NCBI GenBank assembly: GCA_016201905.1
Contig: JACQBQ010000018.1
Location: forward strand, 79,971-143,970
Source of the DNA: Candidatus Melainabacteria bacterium
GTDB lineage: Bacteria; Cyanobacteriota; Vampirovibrionia; 2-02-FULL-35-15
DNA: 64,000 nt
Direction: 5' to 3'
The position numbers were made by a program, and so were the translations under genes. The notes below the pieces were generated by a model. It searched no databases, had not been told where the DNA came from, and saw only the letters and a program-made list of their open reading frames with translations. Shown one piece after another: positions 34,073 through 43,414 of this stretch (its first letter is position 1; every line of letters begins with the position of its first letter).

Positions 34073-34310
34073 AAAGGTACTAAAAGGAAGAGTAGTAAGT
34101 AATAAGATGGATAAGACCATTGTGGTTGCTGTTGAAAACAGGAGTCCTCATCCAAAATATAGAAAAATGGTAGCAAGAACCAAAAAATTCAAAGCACATG
34201 ATGAATCAAATCAATGCAATATTGGTGATCTGGTAGAAATTTTAGAGCACACACCAATAAGCAAAACCAAAAAGTGGTTATTAAAAGAAGTATTAGTTAA
34301 AGCTGATTAA
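34065..34310 (+). CDS. rpsQ: 30S ribosomal protein S17
   Basis: Primary rRNA-binding small-subunit protein. [20 protein letters not shown] and the signature [18 protein letters not shown] are present. 81 residues, normal. It overlaps the end of rpmC. Confidence 0.96.
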   Translation: MPKKVLKGRVVSNKMDKTIVVAVENRSPHPKYRKMVARTKKFKAHDESNQCNIGDLVEILEHTPISKTKKWLLKEVLVKAD

Positions 34311-34321
34311 AGGGAGATGAA

Positions 34322-34690
34322 GTGATACAACAAGAAACAAAATTAGAAGTAGCAGATAATACAGGTGCCAAAAAAGTACAGTGCATCCGGGTATTAAAAG
34401 GTGGTAATGCTCGCTATGCAGGTGTTGGAGATCTTATTATTGGTGTTGTAAAGGATGCATTACCAAATATGCCTGTAAAAGAACATGAAATTGTAAGGTG
34501 TGTAATCGTCAGAACAAAAAAAACTTTAAGCAGAAATGATGGAAGTAAAATCAGGTTTGATGAAAATGCTGTAGTAATAATCGATAAACAAAACAACCCA
34601 AGAGGAACACGTGTATTTGGACCAGTCGCAAGAGAGTTGAGAGAAAAGCAATTTATGAAAATTATTTCATTGGCACCGGAGGTATTATAA
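34322..34690 (+). CDS. rplN: 50S ribosomal protein L14
   Basis: Large-subunit interface protein of 122 residues, the usual length. Motifs: [20 protein letters not shown] and [20 protein letters not shown]. The start is GTG at 34322, matching the family start, 11 bp after rpsQ with GGGAGATGAA upstream. Confidence 0.97.
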   Translation: MIQQETKLEVADNTGAKKVQCIRVLKGGNARYAGVGDLIIGVVKDALPNMPVKEHEIVRCVIVRTKKTLSRNDGSKIRFDENAVVIIDKQNNPRGTRVFGPVARELREKQFMKIISLAPEVL

Positions 34691-34709
34691 AAACTAAGGA
34701 CTAATAAAA

Positions 34710-35174
34710 ATGAGTGAAACATATATAAAAATAAACAATAAAAATAAAAAGAATAGATTAATCTATTCAAATGCACCGATTAGTGGACGTCCAAAAAAAG
34801 ATGGATTTTATATTGTTTCAAGAGCATTCTTACAACAAGGTGCTACAAACCCAAGGGTTAAACTGCATGTTAAAAGAGGCGATACGGTAATGGTTATGTC
34901 AGGAGAGGATAAAGGCAAGACAGGTAAAGTTATAGCAGCTTTTCCATGTGAAGGGAAAGTAATCGTTGAAAACGTAAATATGATTAAAAAACATCAAAAA
35001 TCTAGAGGTGTAGGTCGAGCAGGTGAAATAATTGAAAAAGAAGCTCCAATTTTTGCGTCAAAAGTAATGGTATATGATTCAGCAAAGAAAAAACCCACCA
35101 GGCTTGGACGTAAAGTTCTAAAAGATGGAAAGAAAGTTCGTATTTCAAAGGTAAGCGGTGAACAAATTGATTAA
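34710..35174 (+). CDS. rplX: 50S ribosomal protein L24 with N-terminal extension
   Basis: The L24 core starts near residue 50 (KLHVKRGDTVMVMSGEDKGK, KTGKVIAAFPCEGKVIVENV). The first about 49 residues, basic and Asn/Lys-rich, are extra; an ATG next to the usual start is absent, so the extension is probably translated. 154 residues in all, against about 105 normally. It lies 19 bp after rplN. Confidence 0.93.
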   Translation: MSETYIKINNKNKKNRLIYSNAPISGRPKKDGFYIVSRAFLQQGATNPRVKLHVKRGDTVMVMSGEDKGKTGKVIAAFPCEGKVIVENVNMIKKHQKSRGVGRAGEIIEKEAPIFASKVMVYDSAKKKPTRLGRKVLKDGKKVRISKVSGEQID

Positions 35175-35190
35175 GTCGTAGGGTACAAAA

Positions 35191-35745
35191 ATGAAAAAGA
35201 ATTTAAGAGAAAGATTTAAAACAGAAATTATAAATGAACTGATGAAAAAGCTTGGTTGCGAAAATATTCTTCAAGTACCAGCCTTAGAGAAAATTGTTGT
35301 AAATATGGGTATGGGTGAAGCTATGTCGGACTCTAAGTACTTAGATGGTGGCCTTGAAAACTTAAAGATGATCACAGGACAAAAGCCAGTTATAACGAGA
35401 GCAAAAAAATCTATAGCTACTTATAAAATTAGGCAAGGTGGACCTGTTGGGTGTATGGTTACTTTAAGAGGTCAAAGGATGTATGATTTCTTTAGTAAAC
35501 TAGTTAACTTTATCCTTCCCAGGCTAAGAGATTTTAGAGGGGTATCTCCAAAAAGTTTTGATGGAAGAGGAAATTATAATTTAGGCTTAAAAGAACAAAT
35601 TGTTTTCCCTGAAATAAACTATGACAAAATTGACAATGTTAGGGGTATGGATATTGCTTTTGTAACTACTGCAAAATCAGATGAAGAAGCAAAAACGCTT
35701 TTAAGTGCTTTGGGAATGCCCTTTAGGAAGCAGGGTGGGAATTAA
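35191..35745 (+). CDS. rplE: 50S ribosomal protein L5
   Basis: 5S-rRNA-binding protein of the central protuberance. [40 protein letters not shown] and the later [20 protein letters not shown] are typical. 184 residues. A tRNA gene follows within the cluster. Its rRNA partner, 5S, is encoded alone at 59.3 kb in this window. Confidence 0.97.
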   Translation: MKKNLRERFKTEIINELMKKLGCENILQVPALEKIVVNMGMGEAMSDSKYLDGGLENLKMITGQKPVITRAKKSIATYKIRQGGPVGCMVTLRGQRMYDFFSKLVNFILPRLRDFRGVSPKSFDGRGNYNLGLKEQIVFPEINYDKIDNVRGMDIAFVTTAKSDEEAKTLLSALGMPFRKQGGN

Positions 35746-35802
35746 CTATGCGAGGGAGCAAAAAACTAGTAATGCGGAATGAAAAATCCCTGCATTTATT
35801 AT

Positions 35803-35874
35803 GCGGGTGTAATTCAGTGGTAGAATGCAAGCTTCCCAAGCTTGACGTCGCGGGTTCGAACCCCGTCGCCCGCT
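35803..35874 (+). tRNA. tRNA-Gly (anticodon CCC)
   Basis: A complete 72-nt cloverleaf. Acceptor GCGGGTG/CGCCCGC (one G-U), D-stem ATTC/GAAT, anticodon stem CAAGC/GCTTG with loop TTCCCAA giving anticodon CCC, a 5-nt variable loop, and T-arm GCGGG-TTCGAAC-CCCGT. The CCA end is not encoded (TAGG follows). It lies between rplE and rpsN in the same orientation, so the primary transcript must be cut to release it. It reads GGG glycine codons. Confidence 0.95.
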
Positions 35875-35898
35875 TAGGAAAAGGAGTATAAAACGAAA

Positions 35899-36105
35899 AT
35901 GGCAAAGCTTTGTATGATAGAAAGAGAAAGAAAGAAAAGGATACTAGTCGCTAAAGGCAAATATCCAAAAATAGGATTACATAATCGTTGTAGAAAATGT
36001 GGTCGTTCAAGAGGCTATTATAGGGACTTTGGTCTTTGCAGATTGTGCTTGAGAGCCATGGCACACCTTGGATTATTGCCAGGTGTTACAAAGGCAAGTT
36101 GGTAA
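35899..36105 (+). CDS. rpsN: 30S ribosomal protein S14, zinc-binding type
   Basis: 68 residues, the short type Z form with four cysteines ([20 protein letters not shown]) for a zinc ion. It starts [26 protein letters not shown] precedes the ATG. It follows the tRNA gene by 24 bp. Confidence 0.96.
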   Translation: MAKLCMIERERKKRILVAKGKYPKIGLHNRCRKCGRSRGYYRDFGLCRLCLRAMAHLGLLPGVTKASW

Positions 36106-36137
36106 GGAAAAAAAACAAAGAAGAGGAAATCTATTAA

Positions 36138-36542
36138 ATGTCTAATACTGATCCAATAAGTGATATGTTAACAAGAATACGAAATGCAATTAAAGCAACA
36201 CATGAAAGTGTTGAGATTCCAGCTTCTAAGTTAAAGATTAGAATTGCGGAAGTTCTAAAAAAGGAAGGTTATATTAGCTCATATGAAGTTGTTGAGGCAG
36301 ATGATAAAGTAAAAAGAAAACTTAAAATATTTTTAAAATATGGACCAAGGGGTGAAAAACTAATTACCAGCATTAAAAAGATCTCTACTCCTGGGTTAAG
36401 AGTTTATTCAAAGTCAAAATATGCACCTCGTGTTCTAGATGGACTTGGCATATCAATTCTTACAACAAGTAAGGGACTAATGAGTGATCGTCAGGCAAGA
36501 AAAGAAAAAGTAGGTGGAGAAGTGCTTTGCCAGCTATGGTAA
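36138..36542 (+). CDS. rpsH: 30S ribosomal protein S8
   Basis: Central rRNA-binding protein of the small subunit. DPISDMLTRIRNAIKATHES at the start and GLGISILTTSKGLMSDRQAR at the end are typical. 134 residues. A GAGGAAAT Shine-Dalgarno sequence precedes the start. rplF begins 13 bp later. Confidence 0.97.
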   Translation: MSNTDPISDMLTRIRNAIKATHESVEIPASKLKIRIAEVLKKEGYISSYEVVEADDKVKRKLKIFLKYGPRGEKLITSIKKISTPGLRVYSKSKYAPRVLDGLGISILTTSKGLMSDRQARKEKVGGEVLCQLW

Positions 36543-36555
36543 GTTAAAGGAAACA

Positions 36556-37116
36556 ATGTCAAGAATAGGAAAAAATCCGATACAAATACCAGAAAAAGTA
36601 GAAGCTACTATTTCTGATTCTCCCTCTGGGCAAACCGTAAAGGTGAAAGGTCCAAAAGGAGAACTTGAAAGTATTTTTAGAAAAGAAATAAAAATTACTA
36701 AAGAGGAAAATAAAATTGTTTTGAAAAGAGATAGCGATGAAAAGCTAAATAAAAGTCTTCATGGAATGACAAGATCTTTAATTCAAAATATGATCCTTGG
36801 AGTTACTCAAGGGTATAAGAAAGAATTAGATATAGTTGGAGTTGGTTATAGAGCACAAGTACAAAACAATAAACTCCTTTTGCAAATAGGATACAGTCAT
36901 CCTGTAGAAGTTGAATCACCTACAAAAGAAACAAAGATCGAAGTAGATAAAAACCAGACACGTATAACCATAACAGGCATAAGTAAACAAACTGTTGGTG
37001 ACCTTGCTGCTCAGATAAGGTCTGTTAGGTTACCTGAGCCTTACAAAGGAAAAGGTATTAAATATTCTGATGAAAGAGTAAGAAGGAAGGTTGGAAAGTC
37101 TGCTGCTAAGAAATAG
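36556..37116 (+). CDS. rplF: 50S ribosomal protein L6
   Basis: Large-subunit protein near the factor-binding site. I use the ATG at 36556 ([19 protein letters not shown]), which matches the family; an upstream in-frame ATG would overlap rpsH. The C-terminal [20 protein letters not shown] is standard. About 186 residues. Confidence 0.96.
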   Translation: MSRIGKNPIQIPEKVEATISDSPSGQTVKVKGPKGELESIFRKEIKITKEENKIVLKRDSDEKLNKSLHGMTRSLIQNMILGVTQGYKKELDIVGVGYRAQVQNNKLLLQIGYSHPVEVESPTKETKIEVDKNQTRITITGISKQTVGDLAAQIRSVRLPEPYKGKGIKYSDERVRRKVGKSAAKK

Positions 37117-37127
37117 GTTATAAAACA

Positions 37128-37496
37128 ATGATTATAAAAACTTCAAAAAAAGAAAGAGCAAGAAAAAGGCATAATAGGATCAGAAAAAAAATTTCTGGGA
37201 CAAAAGAAATGCCAAGACTGTCTCTTTATAAATCAAATAAACATATTTATGCTCAGCTGATAGATGATGTTCAGTCTTCTACGCTTGCTTATTGTTCTAC
37301 GCTACAGCCATTGCTGAAAAAAGAACTAAAGGCCACTTGGTCTAAAGAAGCAGCAAAAAAGATAGGTGAATTAATTGCTAAAGATGCTTTATCGAAAGGT
37401 ATAAAAAAAGTTGTTTTTGATAGAGGTGGGAATAGATATCATGGTAAAGTTTTAGCTTTTGCTGAAGGAGCAAGAGCCAGTGGTTTAGAGTTTTAA
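37128..37496 (+). CDS. rplR: 50S ribosomal protein L18
   Basis: 5S-rRNA-binding protein. [20 protein letters not shown], then [12 protein letters not shown], and [20 protein letters not shown] are typical. 122 residues. It lies 11 bp after rplF. Confidence 0.96.
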   Translation: MIIKTSKKERARKRHNRIRKKISGTKEMPRLSLYKSNKHIYAQLIDDVQSSTLAYCSTLQPLLKKELKATWSKEAAKKIGELIAKDALSKGIKKVVFDRGGNRYHGKVLAFAEGARASGLEF

Positions 37497-37524
37497 TTAA
37501 AAAATTAGCAAGGAAAAGTGAATT

Positions 37525-38301
37525 ATGACTGAAGAAGAAAAAGAAAATATAACAGAGCAAGTACAAAACCAGGAAGAAAAACCATCTGATGCTCCTCGTG
37601 AGGAATCATCTAAGCCTTCTGGTGAAGAGGCTGTAGATGCTGGTGAACCAAAAGCTGTTTTGCCTGATGAAGAGGCTGAAGAGGAAGATGAATTAAGTGA
37701 GCTAACTGGTATTGAAGAAGCAACAGAACAAGAAATTGTCCAGAAAGTTACAAAGAAAGAAACATTCAAAAAGAGAAAGAAACGACGCGGTGACAAATCT
37801 CAGGATAAAAAGGAAGCTTCGGAATGGATTGAAAAAGTTGTTCAAATAAGAAGAGTTACTAAGGTTGTAAAAGGCGGGAAGAAACTAAGTTTTAGAGCTG
37901 TTGTAATTGTAGGCAATGCTAAAGGACAGGTTGGCGTAGGTGTAGGAAAAGCTCTGGAAGTTATAAGTGCAATTCAAAAAGGTGTTGTTGATGCAAAGAA
38001 AAGTTTAGTAACAGTGCCGCTTATTGATTCGACTATTCCTCATCAGGTTCTTGGTAGAGCAGGGGCTGCAAAGGTACTTTTAAAACCAGCCAGAGAAGGG
38101 ACAGGTATAAAAGCAGGTGGAGCAGCAAGAACAGTTCTTGAACTAGGTGGTATTGGAGATATATTGTCAAAGTCACTAGGTTCGAGGTCTCCGCTAAACG
38201 TAGCAAGAGCAACTTTAAATGGCTTAGTTCAGTTGAGAAAATTTGATGGAGTAGCAAAGTTAAGAGGATTGACTTTAAAGGAAATGATATCTGCAAGTTA
38301 A
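37525..38301 (+). CDS. rpsE: 30S ribosomal protein S5 with long acidic N-terminal extension
   Basis: The S5 fold begins near residue 100 ([40 protein letters not shown]) and is complete through [17 protein letters not shown]. Before it are about 70 residues rich in Glu, Pro and Ser, then a strongly basic patch ([17 protein letters not shown], about 81-97). 258 residues in all against about 165 usually. The gene is followed directly by rplO; there is no L30 gene between them. Confidence 0.95.
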   Translation: MTEEEKENITEQVQNQEEKPSDAPREESSKPSGEEAVDAGEPKAVLPDEEAEEEDELSELTGIEEATEQEIVQKVTKKETFKKRKKRRGDKSQDKKEASEWIEKVVQIRRVTKVVKGGKKLSFRAVVIVGNAKGQVGVGVGKALEVISAIQKGVVDAKKSLVTVPLIDSTIPHQVLGRAGAAKVLLKPAREGTGIKAGGAARTVLELGGIGDILSKSLGSRSPLNVARATLNGLVQLRKFDGVAKLRGLTLKEMISAS

Positions 38302-38355
38302 GACTTGGGGTAATATAATATAGACAAAAATAGGCAAAATCAGTAAAACATAAAA

Positions 38356-38874
38356 ATGAAATTAACAGATTTAAAATCAAGCAAAGGATCCAGAAGGGAA
38401 GCAAAAGAAGTTGGCCGCGGCAGAGCGTCAGGTCATGGAAAGACATGCTGTCGTGGAAATAATGGGCAGGGACAAAGAGCAGGTAAGGGAATGAGGCTTG
38501 GTTTTGAAGGTGGACAAACCCCTTTATACAGAAGGCTTCCAAAATTTCAAACAAATGAAAGACCAAATAGAAGAGTTTGGACTATACTCAACCTTTCTGA
38601 TTTAGAAAAACTTTCAAATCAGAAACAAATTACTCCAGAGCTTCTTTTAGAAAAAGGTATTATTGATAAATTGAACGATGGCTTAAGAGTATTAGGTGAT
38701 GGTGACTTTAAATCTTCTGCTTTGGTAAAAGCACATTATTTTTCAAAATCAGCAAAAGAAAAAATTGAAGCAAGTGGTGGTAAATGTGAATTGATTGAAG
38801 TTAAATCAAGAGAATTAAATAATAAAAAAACAGTAAAGGTAGAAAAGAAAACGGAAAAAAAGAGACAAAAATAA
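38356..38874 (+). CDS. rplO: 50S ribosomal protein L15
   Basis: Late-assembly large-subunit protein. KLTDLKSSKGSRREAKEVGR, GRASGHGKTCCRGNNGQGQR and RLGFEGGQTPLYRRLPK are typical. 172 residues, with a Lys/Glu-rich tail of about 20 residues beyond the usual end. The gap to rpsE is only 54 bp, too small for rpmD. Confidence 0.96.
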   Translation: MKLTDLKSSKGSRREAKEVGRGRASGHGKTCCRGNNGQGQRAGKGMRLGFEGGQTPLYRRLPKFQTNERPNRRVWTILNLSDLEKLSNQKQITPELLLEKGIIDKLNDGLRVLGDGDFKSSALVKAHYFSKSAKEKIEASGGKCELIEVKSRELNNKKTVKVEKKTEKKRQK

Positions 38875-38888
38875 ATAAGAAGTAAACT

Positions 38889-40352
38889 ATGGCGGTCTCT
38901 GCAAGAAAACTTGGAAAAGAAGCTGATATCATAACCTTTGCTGAAATGTTTAAAGTTGCTGGCTTAATGCCAAAGATTCTTTTTACCATTGGAATGCTTT
39001 TTATTTACAGGCTTGGAGCTCATATTCCACTAATAGGTGTTAATCATGATCTTTTAAAAAGATCAAATGTGCTTACCAGCGGACTTTTGGGGCTAGTTGA
39101 TTTATTTGCTGGTGGTGCTCTTAGTGCTTTGTCGATTTTTGCTTTAGGAATTGGACCATATATTACTTCTTCGATCATTATGCAGTTAATGACTGAGGTT
39201 ATTCCAGCCTTAAAAAATATGCAGAGAGAACAGGGAGAGCAGGGAAGAAAACAATTCCAACAACTTATAAGAAGAACAACAGTAGTTTTGGCAATAATAC
39301 AATCATTAGCTTTAGCTAGGTTTCTGGATGTAGCAGGTGTGGCTTATGTGGGTACGCCAGCTTTTTATTTAAACACCATTGTAATTCTTGCATGCTCAAG
39401 TGTATTTATTATGTGGCTTGGAGAAGTGATTACTGAAAGAGGAATTGGCAATGGAGCATCGATATTGATTTTTATTGGAATTGCTTCCAGAATGCCAATC
39501 ATGATAAGAGATACTGTTACTGCATTAAACACTGGTTCATCACCAGCATGGGGGGTTGCTGTTTTGCTTATGGTATTTTGTTTGTTAATAGTTTTGATTA
39601 TTTTTATCCAAGAAGGTGCAAGGAAAGTTTTGGTATTAGGGGCACGAAGGCAAACCGCAGGTGGACGAGTGGCTAGTGCGCCTGATCACTATATGCCGCT
39701 AAAAATCAATCCAGCAGGTGTCTTGCCAATTATATTTGCCAGCTCATTAATGTTTCTCCCATTACAATTGCTTGCTTTTGCTGGATTACAAAATAAATCA
39801 ATTTCAATAACTCTTAGGGACTTTTTTACAAATACACCTGGATTTGCACAACTTTGTTTTGCTTTGTCTCAAGTAAAAGTTGGTGAAAATTATATATTCA
39901 GTGATTTTGGTAACTTTCTTGCCTTGCAAGTTGAATACCTTTTTAGGAGCGGACACTGGCAGCATTCATCGGTGTACTTTTTGTTGATCATTTTATTTTC
40001 GTATTTTTATGCTTCAATTATTTTAAATCCGCGTGAAGTAGCTGAGAACCTAAAGAAAAATGGCTCAGCAATTCAAGGAGTAAAGCCCGGAAAGCCTACC
40101 AGTGATTACCTCGATATGATTATAAACAGGATAATTTTTGTCGGAGCAATAGCAATTGGTTTAATTGCAGTTTTGCCAATACATGTAGAGCATCTTTGTC
40201 AGGTAGCTACATTAGGTGGTTTAGGAAGTACATCGCTCATAATTTTAGTTGGTGTTGCAATTGATACCAGAAATCAAATTATTACTTATGCGCAAACTCA
40301 CAGGTATCAGACAAGAAGTATATTAAGTTTTGGCTCAAAGAAACCTTTATGA
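38889..40352 (+). CDS. secY: Protein translocase subunit SecY
   Basis: Main channel subunit of the Sec translocon, ten membrane helices. The N-terminal FKVAGLMPKILFTIGMLFIY and RLGAHIPLIGV, the plug region with LFAGGALSALSIFALGIGPY, and REVAENLKKNGSAIQGVKPG near the end are typical. 487 residues, longer than the usual about 435, because of an insertion around residues 300-345 (QLCFALSQVKVGENYIF). Its stop overlaps the start of the next gene by 4 bp (ATGA). Confidence 0.96.
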   Translation: MAVSARKLGKEADIITFAEMFKVAGLMPKILFTIGMLFIYRLGAHIPLIGVNHDLLKRSNVLTSGLLGLVDLFAGGALSALSIFALGIGPYITSSIIMQLMTEVIPALKNMQREQGEQGRKQFQQLIRRTTVVLAIIQSLALARFLDVAGVAYVGTPAFYLNTIVILACSSVFIMWLGEVITERGIGNGASILIFIGIASRMPIMIRDTVTALNTGSSPAWGVAVLLMVFCLLIVLIIFIQEGARKVLVLGARRQTAGGRVASAPDHYMPLKINPAGVLPIIFASSLMFLPLQLLAFAGLQNKSISITLRDFFTNTPGFAQLCFALSQVKVGENYIFSDFGNFLALQVEYLFRSGHWQHSSVYFLLIILFSYFYASIILNPREVAENLKKNGSAIQGVKPGKPTSDYLDMIINRIIFVGAIAIGLIAVLPIHVEHLCQVATLGGLGSTSLIILVGVAIDTRNQIITYAQTHRYQTRSILSFGSKKPL

Positions 40353-41146
40353 ACCAAGATGTTGGTACTTTGTTTTTAAATACTAAGCAAAAGCTTCAAT
40401 CAAAACTGGTTTTAATTAGTAATTTTATTTCTACACTAACTTTGAGTTTACTGGAGGCATTCCAATTAGTTTTTATTCAAAGAAAAATATATATAAATAA
40501 TTTTCTTGAAAGCTTAAGAAAAATAATATGGACATGCTTGCCAATTGCTACTCTAACAGTGGGTACGAGTTCAATTATTTATTCTATTCATGTAGCACCT
40601 GAGTTTGCAGAAAGGGGTTTAAGTGTTTATCTGGGTGGATTGGTAGCACTGGCTTTAATTCGTGAGGGTGCTCCTGTAATGGGGGCATTGGCTATAGTTA
40701 CACAGTTTTGCTCTGGAATGACAGCTCAGATTGGCTCAATGAAAATAACTGATCAGTTAGATGCAATGAAAATGTCAAAAGTTTCTCCTAATGCTTTTAT
40801 ACTTATACCTATGCTTTTTGCAGGAATAGTTGGTTTCCCGATTGTAATAATTATTTGTATTGTTATAGGACTTACAATCAATTTTTTTTCATCTAACTTT
40901 TTAATTAACATTACCTATAGTCTGTATTCAAATTCTATACTAAATGCAGTTCATGTAAAAGATATTTTATTAGCTTTAACTAAAGCTTCTATATTTGGTT
41001 TTTTTGTAACTTTAGTTAGCTATAACTGCGGGATGCTTACTGTTGGTGGTTCTAAAGCGGTGGGAAATTCCACAAGGCTTTCAGTAGTAATAAATTTTGC
41101 ACTAGTAATAATTTTAGATTATATAATTACAGCACTTTGGCTTTAA
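40349..41146 (+). CDS. MlaE/YrbE-type phospholipid ABC transporter permease
   Basis: Inner-membrane permease of the Mla/TGD-like lipid transport family, which moves phospholipid between inner and outer membranes. Signatures: LGGLVALALIREGAPVMGAL, the ITDQLDAMKMSKVSP stretch facing the ATPase, and five to six hydrophobic helices over 265 residues. It starts at the ATGA overlap with secY, so it is translationally coupled to it. No mlaD, mlaF or ATPase gene is adjacent. It ends exactly where the converging rplC ends, with no spacer. Confidence 0.88.
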   Translation: MNQDVGTLFLNTKQKLQSKLVLISNFISTLTLSLLEAFQLVFIQRKIYINNFLESLRKIIWTCLPIATLTVGTSSIIYSIHVAPEFAERGLSVYLGGLVALALIREGAPVMGALAIVTQFCSGMTAQIGSMKITDQLDAMKMSKVSPNAFILIPMLFAGIVGFPIVIIICIVIGLTINFFSSNFLINITYSLYSNSILNAVHVKDILLALTKASIFGFFVTLVSYNCGMLTVGGSKAVGNSTRLSVVINFALVIILDYIITALWL

Positions 41147-41812
41147 TTATGGATTCCACTTTTTAATAGCTGGTCTTATAGTTAGTAAAGTGCCTTCTAC
41201 ACCGGGTACTGCACCTCTTACAAGTAGTAGCTTTTTGCTTTTATCGAATTCAATCACCTTTAAATTTCTAACTGTAACATTTTCATTCCCCATACGTGAA
41301 GGCATTTTTTTCCCAGGTAAAACTCTACCAGGGAAAGTATGAGCACCAATCGATCCTGGCTGACGATATGATTTTGAACCATGAGATTTGGGACCACGTC
41401 TTTTATTATAGAGTTTAACCATCCCCTGAAATCCTTTTCCAATAGATATTCCAGAGACATCTACAAGATCATTTGGATTTAAAATCTTTGATGAGTCAAC
41501 AGGCTCACCAATCTTGTAAGATTCTAATTCGGCAGGTTGTACCCTGTATTCTTTTAAAAAGCCAAAGTTAGGCAAGTTTTTCTTCTTTAAATTTCCAAGC
41601 TTAGGCTTATTTAAGTGCTTGTCTTTTTTTATATTTGCCCCGATTTGAACTGCAGCATAACCGTGTTTTACTGGGGTTTTAATTTCTGTCACAATATTTT
41701 CAGCAAGTTCTAAAACGGTTACTGGAATTGCGTCCCCTTCTTGGTTAAAGTATTGGGTCATTCCAAGCTTTTTCCCTAATATTTCTAGTCTTGTTCTAAT
41801 TGGTTTTGTCAT
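41147..41812 (-). CDS. rplC: 50S ribosomal protein L3
   Basis: Early-assembly large-subunit protein. [20 protein letters not shown] at the start, [20 protein letters not shown] and [17 protein letters not shown] are standard. 221 residues. It overlaps rpsJ by 4 bp (ATGA). Its usual next gene, rplD, is not downstream; instead the gene abuts the converging mlaE-like gene. Confidence 0.96.
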   Translation of the reverse strand: MTKPIRTRLEILGKKLGMTQYFNQEGDAIPVTVLELAENIVTEIKTPVKHGYAAVQIGANIKKDKHLNKPKLGNLKKKNLPNFGFLKEYRVQPAELESYKIGEPVDSSKILNPNDLVDVSGISIGKGFQGMVKLYNKRRGPKSHGSKSYRQPGSIGAHTFPGRVLPGKKMPSRMGNENVTVRNLKVIEFDKSKKLLLVRGAVPGVEGTLLTIRPAIKKWNP

Positions 41813-42141
41813 AGTTTCAACTCTATATCTACACCAGCAGGCAAATCCAGCCGGGTTAAAGCATCTGTAGTTTCATTTGTAGGGTTTTCAATGTCTATAA
41901 GTCTTTTGTGAACTCTAATTTCAAAGTGTTCTCTGGATTTTTTATCTACGTGTGGCGATCTGTTTACACAGTAAAGGTGACGATCTGTAGGTAAATAAAT
42001 AGGCCCGGTAATAGATGCACCGGTTCTAACAGCTGCTTCTACAATCTGATCACAAGAGGTATCAAGTGCTCTATGATCGTATCCCTTTAAACGGATTCGA
42101 ATACGATTTTTTAATTGTGCTGTTGTTGCACCCTTTGCCAT
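41809..42141 (-). CDS. rpsJ: 30S ribosomal protein S10
   Basis: Small-subunit protein, also a transcription antitermination factor (NusE). [40 protein letters not shown] and [14 protein letters not shown] are typical. 110 residues. It precedes rplC with an ATGA overlap and follows tuf; a 7-bp hairpin (GCTCCAG/CTGGAGC, 42158-42176) lies between tuf and rpsJ. Confidence 0.96.
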   Translation of the reverse strand: MAKGATTAQLKNRIRIRLKGYDHRALDTSCDQIVEAAVRTGASITGPIYLPTDRHLYCVNRSPHVDKKSREHFEIRVHKRLIDIENPTNETTDALTRLDLPAGVDIELKL

Positions 42142-42199
42142 TTTTTCTTTTTTTTATGCTCCAGAAAAACTGGAGCTTCCTTGGTTTTACAAGTACGTA

Positions 42200-43414
42200 T
42201 TAAGTTAGAATTTTGCTTACTACACCTGCTCCAACGGTTTTACCGCCTTCACGGATAGCAAATCTCATTCCTTCTTCAATTGCAACAGGCTGTATAAGCT
42301 CTACTTCCATTGCAATATTATCGCCAGGCATAACCATTTCAACTCCTGTTGGCAGTTTGATGGAGCCTGTGACATCTGTGGTTCTCACATAGAACTGAGG
42401 TCTATAACCTGGGAAAAATGGTGTATGTCTGCCACCTTCTTCTTTGGTTAGTACATAAACTTCTGCACTGAACTTTGTATGGGGCTTGATTGAGCCAGGT
42501 TTTGCTAAGACTTGACCGCGCTCAATACCTTCTTTTTCAACACCCCTTAAAAGTACACCAGCATTGTCACCGGCTTGAATTTCATCTAAGGTTTTTCTGA
42601 ACATCTCAAGACCAGTAGCCACTGTTTTTGTAGTGTCTTTAATTCCAACTATTTCAATTTCTTCTTGTACTTTTAGCTTGCCTCTTTCAACACGACCAGT
42701 AGCAACTGTTCCACGTCCTGTAATTGAAAATACGTCTTCAACGGCCATTAAGAAAGGTTTGTCAACATCTCTCACTGGAGTTGGAATGCTCTTGTCAATA
42801 ACTTCCATCAGCTGATGAATACAGTCTATCTCTTTGTTTTCACCTTTTTTAGCATTTGGATTTTTTAACAGAGCTTCCATTGCCTTTAAAGCAGAGCCTT
42901 TTACAAATGGGATTTCAGCTCCCTTAAAACCATACTTAGTTAAAAGATCTCTGGTCTCAACTTCTACAAGGTCAATTAATTCTTTATCATCGAGCATATC
43001 TACTTTGTTTAAGAAGACTACGATATGGGGAACACCTACCTGACGAGCAAGAAGTATGTGTTCTCTTGTTTGTGGCATTGGGCCATCTGCTGCAGAAATC
43101 ACAAGAATAGCTCCATCCATTTGAGCAGCACCGGTAATCATGTTTTTAACATAGTCAGCGTGACCTGGGCAGTCAACGTGAGCATAGTGTCTATCCTTGG
43201 TTTCATATTCTACGTGAGCAGTGTTTATAGTAATTCCTCTTGCTTTTTCTTCAGGTGCTGAATCAATTTCATCGTATTTTTTTGCTTGTGCACCACCTTC
43301 AGCAGCAAGCGCCATTGTAATTGCAGCTGTTAATGTGGTCTTACCATGGTCTACGTGACCGATAGTTCCAATGTTTACATTAGGTTTTTTTCTTTCAAAC
43401 TTTGCCCTAGCCAT
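42200..43414 (-). CDS. tuf: Elongation factor Tu
   Basis: GTPase that brings aminoacyl-tRNA to the ribosome. G1 [10 protein letters not shown]2 region [15 protein letters not shown]3 [10 protein letters not shown] and G4 NKVD are intact. 404 residues. An insertion, [13 protein letters not shown], near residue 185 and [22 protein letters not shown] match the cyanobacterial/plastid EF-Tu pattern as I recall it. This is a main clue to the lineage. AAGGAG precedes the ATG. First gene of tuf-rpsJ-rplC. Confidence 0.97.
   Translation of the reverse strand: MARAKFERKKPNVNIGTIGHVDHGKTTLTAAITMALAAEGGAQAKKYDEIDSAPEEKARGITINTAHVEYETKDRHYAHVDCPGHADYVKNMITGAAQMDGAILVISAADGPMPQTREHILLARQVGVPHIVVFLNKVDMLDDKELIDLVEVETRDLLTKYGFKGAEIPFVKGSALKAMEALLKNPNAKKGENKEIDCIHQLMEVIDKSIPTPVRDVDKPFLMAVEDVFSITGRGTVATGRVERGKLKVQEEIEIVGIKDTTKTVATGLEMFRKTLDEIQAGDNAGVLLRGVEKEGIERGQVLAKPGSIKPHTKFSAEVYVLTKEEGGRHTPFFPGYRPQFYVRTTDVTGSIKLPTGVEMVMPGDNIAMEVELIQPVAIEEGMRFAIREGGKTVGAGVVSKILT

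Noticed and set aside
42158-42176. Hairpin between tuf and rpsJ as a transcription terminator
   Set aside because: On the minus (coding) strand it is followed by an A-run, not a T-run, and rpsJ-rplC have no other visible promoter; it is more likely an intercistronic stem.
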